Origin: Macrosoma leucophasiata
Lineage: Eukaryota; Arthropoda; Insecta; Lepidoptera; Hedylidae
Direction: 5' to 3'
Assembly: GCA_036365455.1 (NCBI GenBank)
Contig: JAWQUS010000023.1
Location: 5,766,001 to 5,830,000, forward strand
DNA: 64,000 nt
The position numbers were made by a program, and so were the translations under genes. Below are positions 54,238 through 63,991 of the stretch, one piece after another; within the stretch, counting starts at the first letter, position 1; every line of letters starts with the position of its first letter. The notes below the pieces were generated by a model, which was not told the DNA's origin, did not search any database, and saw nothing but the letters and a program-made list of their open reading frames with translations.

Positions 54238-54430
54238 ATACCCACCCTTGGCGAGAGGGATGAGTTATGTGGACTCCGGGAAAGGAAATCCGTCTACCCA
54301 CTATAAACCCCTGGGTGTTCCGACTCGTCCGCCATAAGTGGCGGGGTCACGATACCAGACGGTACATTTGGCCCATGTAACAGGTGACAAGTCTGTTGAT
54401 GCCTCCAGGCACTCTACCAAACTCCGAGGT
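54238..54430 (-). mobile_element. rep-P 3' end joined to a tRNA-SINE fragment
   Basis: On the minus strand 54358..54238 reads CGTGACCCCGCCACTTATGG, GAGTCGGAACACCCAGG and TAGTGGGTAGACGG, matching 23130..23262. 54430..54358 carries tRNA-SINE body (AGGCATCAACAGACTTGTC). The junction is sharp. Confidence 0.65.
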
Positions 54431-54552
54431 GATGGTAGTGACCAGAACTATAATTTTTCGGTTACTTAATAGTAATGTCCCGTAATAACTATCACTCTCA
54501 TAGGAACATAGGGCAACGGGACTTGTTACAAATAAACAGAACTTATGGTCAC

Positions 54553-54989
54553 ATTTTTTATGTAATGGAAGTGGCAAACAAGCATGCAGTTCACATTGAT
54601 GTTAAGTGATGACTGCAGCCTATAGACACCCACACGAAGACCAAGGTCAAAATGCAGATGCGTTACCACTCCTGAGGCCTAAGGTGTTATGCCTCTGTGC
54701 CGGAATCGCACATAGCTCGCAGAACTGACGGCCTTTGGGGCAGAAGAGTTCTAGAGTGGCGACCACGTACCGGAAAAAGAAGCGTAGGCAGGCCTCCCAC
54801 GAGGTGGACCGACGACCTGGTGAAGGTCGCGGGCAATCGATGGATGAGGGCGGCCCGGGACCGTTCGTTGTGGCATTCTTTGGGGGAGGCCTTTGTTCAG
54901 CAGTGGACGTCTTTTGGCTGAAATTATGATCTTAGTAGTGCGGTGGTGCCTACGCCCGCGAGCTCCGCCACAAGAGCTCTACCACCAGT
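54553..54989 (-). mobile_element. SINE-A copy interrupted by RTE-3
   Basis: Tail side 54553..54705 ends inside the TGTGCCGG box, and the head side resumes at 54931 with TAGTGCGGTGGTGCC. About 110 bp of SINE-A between these points is missing and replaced by the LINE fragment. Confidence 0.85.
54706..54930 (+). pseudogene. RTE-3 LINE C-terminus inside SINE-A
   Basis: The frame ending at 54921 reads HIARRTDGLWGRRVLEW, KRSVGRPPTRWTDDLVKVAG, then SLGEAFVQQWTSFG and stop, the extreme C-terminus of the RTE-3 protein. This 70-codon piece is unbroken and the 3' tail is short (GAAATTATGAT). It is inserted in the direction opposite to its SINE host. Confidence 0.88.
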
Positions 54990-55480
54990 AAAGTATTAGT
55001 CCATACTTTAATGTCTTTAATATTTCTTGGGTTGCAGGTTGCAGTCCAAAAAATACCTATTTTACTCCTATGACATGTGTAGTAAGTGAATGTTGATCGA
55101 CACCTAAACTTGAGTTCTCAAGGTCATACAATGCCGACGACCCGACTTGTGCAGTGGTTGTGTAACGACTATGTGCAGTAAGAGGTCGCGGGTACGATTA
55201 CTTGGCCGTGAATAATATTTTTATATGGTATGCAATTGGGCAAAGGAGAATGATACCGTTCCATATATTTCTGGGCCCAGGTGTTGACTCTGTACTCTCT
55301 CTTTTATGTTATTTGTTTTTCTTACTATTCTCGCTTTTTGTATACTTAAAATTACGGTGTATTTTGTATTTTTTCTATGAAAAAAAAAACTTACTTCAAT
55401 AATTTAAACAAATAATTATATTTTAATCTTATAACTATATTTTATACATAGATATGAATACGAGCAAATTAATACAATGA

Positions 55481-55582
55481 ACAAAACGTATCCGGCGAAT
55501 CGTAGGTGTTTGCATGTATGCTTGAATGCATGCATTTACCTCTGCCTACTCCTTCGGGGATTACAGGAGTGAAGTTACGTTT
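55481..55582 (+). mobile_element. tRNA-headed SINE, 3' third only
   Basis: From ACGTATCCGGCGAATCG to CTACTCCTTCGGGGATTACAG and GTGAAGTTACG. TTAATACAA followed by (G)TGAA occurs on both sides (about 55469 and 55584), a likely target duplication for this 5'-truncated copy. Confidence 0.8.
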
Positions 55583-55624
55583 TAATACAAGTGAAATGAA
55601 ATGCCTACTTTAGTGATTTTGGCT

Positions 55625-56272
55625 TGGCACCGACTTCAAACCTATTAGTAAATAGCACAAATAAATTAGGTTGATATAATTACAATTAAATCTTTATTAT
55701 TTTTTACTTTTCAGTTTGAAGTCGGTTTTTCTTAACGTAGTTATTTTTATTTAATACTTTTTAGTTTATTTCTGCATCTTCAATTGGATTCATGTTCACA
55801 TCTGTTAAATTTGTAAAATCTGACTCTTTTAGCTTCGTGGCAATTAGATACCTAATTTAAATTGTTTAGGTGTGTCGATACAAAATTATTACACGACTAT
55901 ACGAAATCAATGAAAAAAATTTATCCACGAAGGAGTTTATAAGCTGTATTGTGTCTTCGATGAGTAAATGTGTCATTGTCACTTGTTGTCATCTTGTTGT
56001 CATGCGCATTAGGACTATCTAGGACGTCAGTGGATTCAACGCACTGTATGACAACTCGCCGTTTCTTATTCCTTTAGAGGTGAAAGTAAGTAAAAAAATG
56101 CTCATAAAATAAAAACTAATGGGCCTATCTGAATCAAATTTTTATGGGACCAATTCGAAACTATTCCTCATCAAACAAAAAAGAATTACAATAAATCGGT
56201 CCAGAAATCTCGGCGAAATTCGCGTACATACATAAAAAATATATATATATATACCGGCCGAATTGAGAACCT
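55625..56272 (+). repeat. rep-S, left part (split by a LINE)
   Basis: Starts GGCACCGACTTCAAACC, has TTTGAAGTCGGTTTTTC at about 55718, GGCCTATCTGAATCAAATTT and TCGGTCCAGAAATCTCGG, and reaches GCCGAATTGAGAACC. Its natural end (CTCC... GAACTCGGTTAAAAAAAC) is at 58660..58690 beyond the LINE. The ACTTCAAA/TTTGAAGT pair suggests terminal inverted repeats. Confidence 0.65.
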
Positions 56273-58660
56273 TATTTATTTATTTATTCTTTATTGTTAC
56301 AAAATAATTGACAAATGATGTAACAAATGGCGGACTTAATGCTAAAAGCATTCTCTACCAGTCAACCACTGGTAGTATAGAGAAAATAGTAGGCGGTGTA
56401 ACGAATAAAGATATTTATATAATAGATAAATCTAATCTAATAATAGAATATCACATACAATCTAATGTTTTACTCACATACAATATTATACTTTAAGATA
56501 AATATTATATACCATATTTAGACAGGAGTGATGGAACTCATGTCTAATTTCTCTAACTGTCGTGAGCTACCAATGATGATTGCCTGACACTTAGTAGGAT
56601 TAACCTGAATTCCATATTTATGTGACCAGGTGCTAATTCTGTCTAAATTAAAGTTAATCCTACCAATGGCATTACTGATGTTCTTGACGTTTGATTGGCT
56701 ATATAATTGCAGATCATCTGCATAGAAATGGTAAGAGCAGTCCAAGAAAGCAGAAATAATGTTTATAAAAATTGAAAAGAGGAGAGGTGAAAGTATTCCT
56801 CCTTGAGGAACACCAGCACGAAGGTGACACCAGTTAGAAAGTATTCCATTCGCCCGAACCGCTTTCTGCCTATTGCTGAGGTAGGAGGAAATCCATTTTA
56901 CAGTCTCCGAAGAAAAATGTAGGTGATCTAGAACAGCAAGGAGGATATCATGGTCAACCATATTAAATGCGTTAGAGAAATCAATTAAAACTAAAATTGT
57001 GACCATTTTATCCTCCATGCCGCTCCTAATATCCTCCGTTACTTTTAAAAGAGCAGTGGTAGTGCTGTGGCTCGGACGAAAGCCGGATTGATATGAAGAT
57101 ATAAGACTATTACAATGTACAAAAGAAGAGACCTGTTTGTGGACCACTGCTTCCAGGATTTTAGATAGAAATGGTAATATTGAAATTGGCCTATACTCCT
57201 TTAATTCCCAGGGGTTATAAACTTTGGGAATTGGAGAAATATATGCTTTTTGCCAAATAAAAGGGAATACCCCTGTTGTTAAGGAAGAATTAATGATATG
57301 TGTTAAAGTGGGAACAATGAACTGGAGTATAGGCATGATCATCCGGCTTACATCATCACTCCCGACTGCATTCGATTTTATAGACTTAATTACTTTTAGC
57401 GTCTCATCGCTACTAATTAATGAGAATGAAAACGTTTCAGTAGAAGGCCGAGTCATAAGAGAGATTTCTGATTAGGTTAAGGTTTTTAAAGAAGAACTCA
57501 AAGGTAATACGTGGGAAAAATGAGAATTTAATGCATTGGGTGAGAAGGGGACAGTATCTAAAGATTTTGTTGCTTTACCAAAACCCAGGGAGTTAAGAAA
57601 TTTCCAGATTTCAGCCAGGGAGGAATCAGAAATTTTATCCGAAAAGTAACTACGTTTGGCTGCTCTTACCACTTGATTGCACCGATTCCGGACAGATTTA
57701 TACAAAACCCAGTTCTCATCACTCCTGTCCCGCTTAAAAACCCGGAAAGCTCTATCGCGCCTAGTCATCGCCATTCTTACTCCCTTGGTTATCCAAGGCG
57801 CAGGTGGGCGTTTTAATTTAACTGCTCTCATTGGTGCATGAAAATCGTACAGCTTCAGAATTTGAGAATTAAAGTTAGAGATTTTTTCATCGACTGACGC
57901 TGCAGCATACACTGTAGATAAATCAAGACACGCCGCATCAGCTTCTAGAGAGTCACTATTGATTTTAGAAAAATTGCGTAGTCAAACTCTCTCTGGCCTA
58001 GGTTTAGGCCGTTTAAGTTTATATGCCAAATAAAGAAGGTCATGGTGAGAAAAGCCAGGAGCAGGTATGTGACCGTGTTTGATCACGCGATTTAGCGATG
58101 AAGTAACAATCAAGTCAAGCCAGGAGTCAGAAGTATTTAAATTGTGGTGAGTAGGACCAGATGGCAAAATAGATAGATTGACCGACTTGAATATGTTTTG
58201 AAGCTTAGAAGAATTAGGAGTGTCTGCAAGAAGATTTGTATTAAAATCACCCATGATGATGTGATGTGTGTAATCAGAATAATGGGAATCCAGCACCAGC
58301 TCGAGGTCGGAGAAATAATTAGTTCCAGGGGGATAGTAAACCACACCTAGAAGTACCTTAACATGGTTGACCAGGATTTCCAAGAAAAGATATTCCGCTG
58401 AAGCAGAGTACATAGAATGCGAAGACGAAAGAACAGTATGTGGAATGCTACTCTGAAGGTATATGGCAACCCCTCCACCCCCCTTTCCAGTTCTATCATT
58501 CCTCATTAGCACATAACCTGGTAGACTAAATAAGGTGTTATGAAGTGATGTCTTAAACCAGCTTTCTGAAATTAATATAGCGTCCACTGTTAAGCAAGAA
58601 GAGAAAGTTTCCAGCAAATCACTATAGTGTGAGGGTACGCTCTGTGCATTTAAATGACCT
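56272..58660 (-). mobile_element. CR1/Jockey-superfamily LINE, 5' truncated, inserted in rep-S
   Basis: The 3' end is a TATT repeat (56271..56288 as read on plus), preceded by GACTGGTAGAGAATGC and GTAACAATAAAG on the minus strand. The 5' limit is at about 58660, just inside the endonuclease start, so ORF1 is missing. ACCTT stands at both edges (56268 and about 58657), a short possible target duplication. Confidence 0.85.
56518..58660 (-). pseudogene. LINE ORF2: endonuclease and reverse transcriptase, two nonsense codons
   Basis: One frame runs through the whole region. Endonuclease from about 58655: GHLNAQSVPSHY, ILISESWF, GGGGVAIYL, IMGDFNTNLL, SWLDLIVTSS and GFSHHDLLYLAYK, all catalytic boxes present. 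It is followed by a TGA at 57984..57982, a linker, a TAA at 57474..57472, then RT with GSDDVSRMI, IDFSNAFNMVDHD (motif A), GVPQGGILSPLLF and FYADDLQLYS (motif C). It stops at 56518, about 150 to 200 residues short of a usual C-terminus, so the thumb-tail region appears deleted. With no frameshifts and only two stops over 2.1 kb this is the best preserved LINE here. It would nick DNA and copy its RNA into the target. Confidence 0.92.
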
Positions 58661-58769
58661 TCCTGTTTTTTGAACTCGGTTAAAAAAACGATGTATCGAA
58701 TCGATCAATTTAAAGAAGTTCCGAAGATTTTTTTAAATTGGAAATCTATTAGTATAGTATTAACACATA
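58661..58769. other. rep-S right end and junction
   Basis: CTGTTTTTTGAACTCGGTTAA at 58662..58682 is the natural end of rep-S, now displaced by the LINE. ATCGAATCGATC at 58697 is a small palindrome. Confidence 0.55.
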
Positions 58770-59058
58770 AAATCGATTTCGACAGTATTTAGAAAATGTT
58801 ACTTTTTTTTCCAAGTACTAAAAATATAATCAAAAAAACAATTTAAAAAATGAAAATGTCAAAATGACATCGCCCGCCATATTCGCCATGTTGGTTTTGA
58901 GTTGCAATTATAACTGCAAATAATGTTTTGTAACTGCAAACAAAGCTAAATAAGTGAAAATATGCAGTAAAAAAACGTTTTTATATTGATTTTGCCTGTT
59001 AATGATATTGTGTACAATACATGGCCGGAGGTCCATACATTTTTGCAACATCTCCTTT
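58770..59058 (-). mobile_element. rep-J copy, one end only
   Basis: The terminus GCAACATCTCCTTT at 59045..59058 and about 280 bp of rep-J in reverse, up to the CCAAGTACT box. The other terminal repeat is gone. Confidence 0.7.
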
Positions 59059-59965
59059 GGTGTAAAACTTTTATGATTCAAAACTCAGTCGACTTGTGAG
59101 GAGGTCCCCAGCACCGGAGGCCTATGGCGGACCGCCCCTGTCTTAGTCCGCCACTGGCGCATGGTCCGTCAGATTGGTTGATTGACATAGATGTATCCCA
59201 CTGTCTCTTGGAGGAAGAGCATACAGGCAAGTCTGTATTCCAGCATGCCTAAAGACGTCGTCGGTTAAAAGTGGCACTTCCTTTCTTTGCAAAGTAGCTG
59301 GATCTAAAATAAACAAAAATCTATGCCTATAGATCACATGAAAACTTAACAAGTAACACGGAAAACGGATTCTACAAAAAAAATGGGCCATGCGCAGTGC
59401 GCGTCAGACGAGTGGAATTTTTGGCTTGAAATTTGCATTAGTGGTTTTATTTTTACATTAACATCACCATTTATTTGTAATAGCCGCCGACATAATATTA
59501 CAACATTAGAGCAAGAATCATCTCATGGATCACATATTATCGTAATAACATGTAATAGAGCTATCGTAAAATTTTCCACTTCGCCGCGTCTTCTATTTAA
59601 AACCAAAGTCAGGAAGAGTCATTAGCCTTTTTTGTAAAGAGCCTATTATTTTTTTCGGGCGGGTTTTTCTCTGTATATATTAGCCTTTTGAACTCTGCCA
59701 GTGAATGCCCAAAAACGGCTCATTGTTATAGCTTGTAAAATGAATGAGTATAGTCTACTGATTTACATATGATTGTTTTATAGTTATATTCTTAGCGACA
59801 TTCTTGATGATCATTTTTTTAGTTTATAAATTGTCATGTGTTTCTGTTTAAATTAATTGTTATTCAGTTCATATTTTTTTTTGTTTTTATATTATTTTGC
59901 ATTTACACATTAACACGCTTGTGAAATATATTTTTATTTTTAAAGAAAAATGGAAAGAAAAATTT
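59059..59965. other. unassigned stretch
   Basis: 59100..59165 is mildly GC-rich (AGTCCGCCACTGGCGC) and may be a repeat edge. Short frames at 59143..59625 do not resemble known proteins. Confidence 0.35.
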
Positions 59966-60042
59966 GACTTCAGGCGAGACTCGAACTCGCGACCTACTGG
60001 GAATCTAGTCCAGCCGCTCTTCCAATTGAGCTACTGAAGCCC
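59966..60042 (-). tRNA. tRNA-like gene or pseudogene, isotype unclear
   Basis: On the minus strand: GCTTCAG acceptor, D arm GCTCAATTGGAAGAGC (A box), B box GAGTTCGAGTCTC and 3' end CTGAAGTCA. The anticodon loop CTAGATT would read AGA (Ser), but the variable loop is short, unlike a serine tRNA, and the anticodon stem has an A-C mismatch. The 3' flank AAATTTTTCTTTCC is shared with 45563. Probably a mobile tRNA-like repeat and not a working tRNA. Confidence 0.55.
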
Positions 60043-60306
60043 GATTTGTCAAATCAATTATTTTTTCTCGTACCTAGGTACTCATTTTTTTAAACTTCTG
60101 ATCGCCTGATTGTTCTTTCTCTTTTGTTTTTATTTTTGTTTTTGTTGAACATTACTGGTGTAGGATAAAGAATATTTACTTCCTTTACTTATTTATTTTT
60201 ATATTCCGTGTTACATTAAACTTTCATATATTATCATAAAAAGTAATGATTTCTTATTTTGGAAACATTTTTTTTTTAATTGATAGCTTGTAAATTAATG
60301 GCGTAT

Positions 60307-60377
60307 GTCAGATATAGATATTTATAAAAAGCATAGTATGGGCAATACTATGCTTTTTATAAATATCTATATCTGAC
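60307..60377. repeat. perfect 33 bp-arm hairpin
   Basis: Arms 60307..60339 (GTCAGATATAGATATTTATA start) and 60345..60377 are exact complements around GGGCA. No second copy in the window. Confidence 0.9.
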
Positions 60378-61102
60378 GCCAGATTACGTTCTTCCTATTT
60401 AACATACCTATCATAATTTATGGGCAAAGTCCGGATTTTTTGTCTATACCTATATTAACAACGACCTTCATAATTCAAAACAGCAACATATATAGCTTTA
60501 TAAAGTATTTTTCTTACAAAATTGAATATTGAATTTTTTTGTGGGTGAATTACGTAATTTTCGTTTTTGATAACAGAAAGAAGTTTGTATAAAACATATT
60601 TTTATCATATTTTCAAGTTCTTAATTATTGTAAATATGACGTCACGAGGATTTATGTAGTTAATAAAATTTGGGAAACAGAAATTTAGAAACTAAGTAGT
60701 TGATCAAGATAAATGTAGTTATAGGGTACCTAATAAGGTATAAGTTAGTCTAGGGGAAGTCCATCGCCCCATGGATTTAAGATTCCGAACAGTCGCCTAT
60801 CAAGGCGTGCCGATTTCGTACGCCACTATTGTTTGGAGTTAAAAAAAGATGAGCTTCTAACGATTTTTTTATAACATAAGGTTCTAGTACTAGTATAAAT
60901 AAGAGCCTTATTATAATTACAATCTAGTCTAAAAGACTAATAAACAATTTTAAGCTAACTTAAACTTCTATTCAAATTACTTCTATGTAAATGTCCACTG
61001 GCACTTTCTTTGTATGACTTCGTTCATGTGGTTGTGTCTTTGACACTAAATTTGTTTTGGCACTTTTCACTACACTAACTCAAAAGGTTTAGTTCTCTTA
61101 TG
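60378..61102. other. AT-rich stretch, nothing recognised
   Basis: No gene or named repeat was identified. Confidence 0.35.
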
Positions 61103-61265
61103 GCCGAATACTCAAACGTCACTCAATTTTAAGCAACCCTCAAATGTGCGCTATCTCTATTGTTTGAACGTGTTTTATAAAGAAAGAAAGAGACGTGTTT
61201 CATACAGAGAGAAGAAGACTTTTGGGACCCACTTAGATTTAAGTGACGTTTGAGTATTTGGTCGT
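61103..61265. mobile_element. MITE-R copy
   Basis: GCCGAATACTCAAACGTCAC at the left mirrors GTGACGTTTGAGTATTTGG at the right. Inside: CCTCAAATGTGCGCTATCTC and an AGAAAGAAAGAGA run. Partner at 16935. Confidence 0.8.
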
Positions 61266-61500
61266 TAGTCTTCTCACAAGATCTGTGTTGTCGAGGAGCT
61301 GGATCTCTAGATAGATCTCTGTTCTAAAGATAGACCCGGATTCGGGCAGCTGCCGGTGGACGAAAGTTTTCCCATGACTCCGCAACAAAAGCACAAAAGG
61401 CTCCGAGAAGGAAGACTGCGGGATTATAATGAGTAAGCGTCTCATATTAATTGCCGGCAGTTCACCTTAGACGGCAGGAGCCCATGATGGTTTTCGCGCC
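61266..61500. other. unassigned GC-richer block
   Basis: GATAGACCCGGATTCGGGCAG and GCCGGCAGTTCACCTTAGACG give it the look of a LINE 3' region, but no motif confirms it. Confidence 0.3.
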
Positions 61501-61575
61501 TTAAAAAAAAGATAAGTAAACAATAGAACTTTTTCGTGATAAAGGAACGAACCTATACCTATTGTGATGAAAGTT

Positions 61576-62180
61576 ATCTATCTGCCGCCAAATGGTAGAG
61601 TGCAGTACTATCGGGTTTCGGTTAGTGATATGGATCGCCCCCGAAATAACTATCACAGAGACATAACAACTAAGGTCGTTGGATTTTTGGCGGGAATCTT
61701 GAAAGAGTTGTGTGTTATTTCATTTTCTTGGCGTATTTTTTAGTTATATTTAATAAAGTTGATGGCATTTTGTTTGATATAGGTTTATTACAGTGCCCGT
61801 GTATATTGAAATAGAATAACTGTGCGAAAACACGGTTTTTCAGGTTGCCTCCAAAACTTCATTATAAATGTTCTGGTAAAGTAGCCATCCCTTTACTCGA
61901 ATTACTGAATGTGACTCTGACTGACTGACTGATAATTCACCGACTGACTCTGACTTTTAGGCTGCTTATGACGAATACGAAATATAGTTTTACTTGGCAC
62001 TGGCAATATGCGTAACAGCGATACCATAATATATATAAAAAAAAAAACTTAAGCCGCAGGGGTGGCAACGCATCTTCATTTTGACCTCTGGTCTTTGTGT
62101 GGGTGTCTATAAGTTGCAGTCATCACTTAACACCAATGTGAACTACACGCTTGTTTGCCACCTTCACTACAAAAATAAAA
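61576..62180 (+). mobile_element. two SINE-A pieces, old subfamily
   Basis: 61576..61690 has GCCGCCAAATGGTAG and the AACTATCACAGAGACAT box. 62048..62180 has CATTTTGACCTCTGGTC to GTTTGCCACCTTCACTAC and an A-rich tail. About 350 bp of unrelated AT-rich DNA separates them. They may be one copy split by an insertion. Confidence 0.65.
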
Positions 62181-62261
62181 ACAATGTCGATGTTGTATTG
62201 TCCTGTTCTCAAATGAAGAAGAAACAAATTAAGAAATGAAAAATGAAGAACTTCTGATCAA

Positions 62262-62475
62262 ATTCGGCGAAGCAAATGAAAGTGGAACCCTAAATTATAA
62301 GCTTTCGGCGCATTTCGGCGCTGCAAATGGAATAGATACCATATATTAGCCCTGTATTCCCGAAATACAGCGATACAGCGGTATAGACGTACACAATTTC
62401 TGATACACACAGTTATTAAATCTCTTACACCATCATCTAAACACCCAAAGGCAGGTTACCTACCCAAACACACAC

Positions 62476-62531
<56 letters not shown>

Positions 62532-62829
62532 TCACTCACTCAATCACTCACTCACTCACTCACTCACGTACTCACCCTTCTTTGTAAATTTTTTGATTAC
62601 TTGATATAAGTTATAACTCGGAGAAGCCACTGATTCCCGAAATACAGCGTAGACTAGTTCGGGAATCTATGGCTTCAATATTTACCATTGTAAAAATGAA
62701 ATTGTCAATAAATGATTATGATTATATTAAATTATCAGCATTCGCAGCCACAAATGAAAGTGCAACACTAAATTATAAGCTTTCGGCGCTGCAAATGGAA
62801 TAGAAACCTTAAATTGTCAGCTGTCGCTA
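62262..62829. repeat. duplicated block around CA and ACTC microsatellites
   Basis: AAATTATAAGCTTTCGGCGC and GCTGCAAATGGAATAGA occur at 62290..62338 and again at 62771..62806. Between them are (CA)n at 62467..62528, (ACTC)n at 62533..62572 and an imperfect 19 bp inverted repeat GAAGCCACTGATTCCCGAA / TTCGGGAATCTATGGCTTC at 62623..62676. Confidence 0.8.
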
Positions 62830-63430
62830 TCAATAGGTTGTCTCAGCAGCAACTGGCAAGTCTGGTTCACCTTGAAAGAAATAGGAGCTACAATGATCCA
62901 CATCACAATCAATGTAAATCACGCAGTTGTTCTTGAAAAAGAATCCAATATCATGTTGTTTCGCCAGCAACTGGAAAGTCCAGTTATCTTTGAACAAAAT
63001 AGGAGCAACAATGATCCACATCACAAACAGTGAAACCACGCCGTTGTTCTTGAAAAAGAATCCAATATCATGTTGTTTCACCAGCAACTGGCAAGTCTGG
63101 TTCACCTTGAACAAAATAGGAGCAACAATGATCCACATCACAATCAATGTAAACCACGCTGTTGTCCTTGAAAAAAATCAGGGATCATGTTGTCTCACCA
63201 GCAACTGGCAAGTCTGGTTCACCTTGAACAAAATAGGAGCTACAATGATCCACATCACAATAAATGTAAACCACACTGTTGTTTTTGAAAAAGAATCCAA
63301 TATCATGTTGTTTCGCCAGCAACTGGAAAGTCTGGTTCACCTTGAACAAAATAGGAGCAACAATGATCCACAGTACAACCAATGTAAAGCATGCTGTTGT
63401 CCTGAACAAGAATCCGAGATCATATCAATG
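62830..63430. repeat. 117 bp tandem satellite, five units
   Basis: AGCAACTGG starts at 62848, 62966, 63083, 63200 and 63318, a period of 117 to 118 bp. Each unit contains CTGGTTCACCTTGAACAAAA, ATGATCCACATCACAATCAA and GAATCCAATATCATGTTG. Because 117 is a multiple of 3, the frame is kept: on the plus strand a 39-residue unit with NWQVWFTLNKIGATMIHI runs open for most of 62927..63490, and on the minus strand a unit with VMWIIVAPILFKVNQT and KQHDIGFFFKNN is open over 62830..63147 and 63185..63409. Neither frame looks like a known family. Confidence 0.88.
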
Positions 63431-63586
63431 TTACCTACTTTGACATTGTTAACCTTGCCAGTTGATGCTAAGGCAAACCAGTGCTGGTGATTGTTTTTTT
63501 CGTACTTTTTATAACGTCTTTTATGATGTAATCTCCTGGGTCGGCAGCTGATTTCTCTATTTTTTTAATGTATTGGCAGCCGCTGT

Positions 63587-63991
63587 TGTATGAGCTCCGT
63601 CACTGGAGCTCTACCACCAGTAGATCTATTACTACATGCACGTCGATACCGAAGATTCTTGAGTCTCTTGACCGACCTTCGGACATTAAAGCCTGGGTTG
63701 CACCACGATCTTTGTTTAAGTAAACAAGATAAGTAAACAAGCATGCAGTTCACATTGATGTTAAGTGATGACTGCAGCCTATAGACCCCCACAAAAAAAC
63801 CAAGGTCGAAATGCAGATGCGTTATCACTCCTGAGGCCTAATGTGTTATACCTTTCTGCCGGAAATTACAGGGCCGTACATTACCACCTGACCGGAATAG
63901 TGCTGAACACTACCATTTAACGGCAAGTGTATTAGGTAATGCCGTGGTGCCTACGCCCGCAAGCTCCGTCACTGGAGCTCTACCACCAGTC
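63587..63991 (-). mobile_element. SINE-A copy and an extra head fragment
   Basis: 63730..63991 is a minus-strand copy from AGTAAACAAGCATGCAG to GGAGCTCTACCACCAGT, without its T run. 63587..63622 is an isolated head (GAGCTCCGTCACTGGAGCTC) just to the left, where the tail of another copy would be expected to start. Confidence 0.85.

Noticed and set aside
62927..63490. 187-codon frame as a gene
   Set aside because: It is the satellite repeat read through; both strands are open and no start context, intron or family supports a protein. Kept as a finding, not a CDS.
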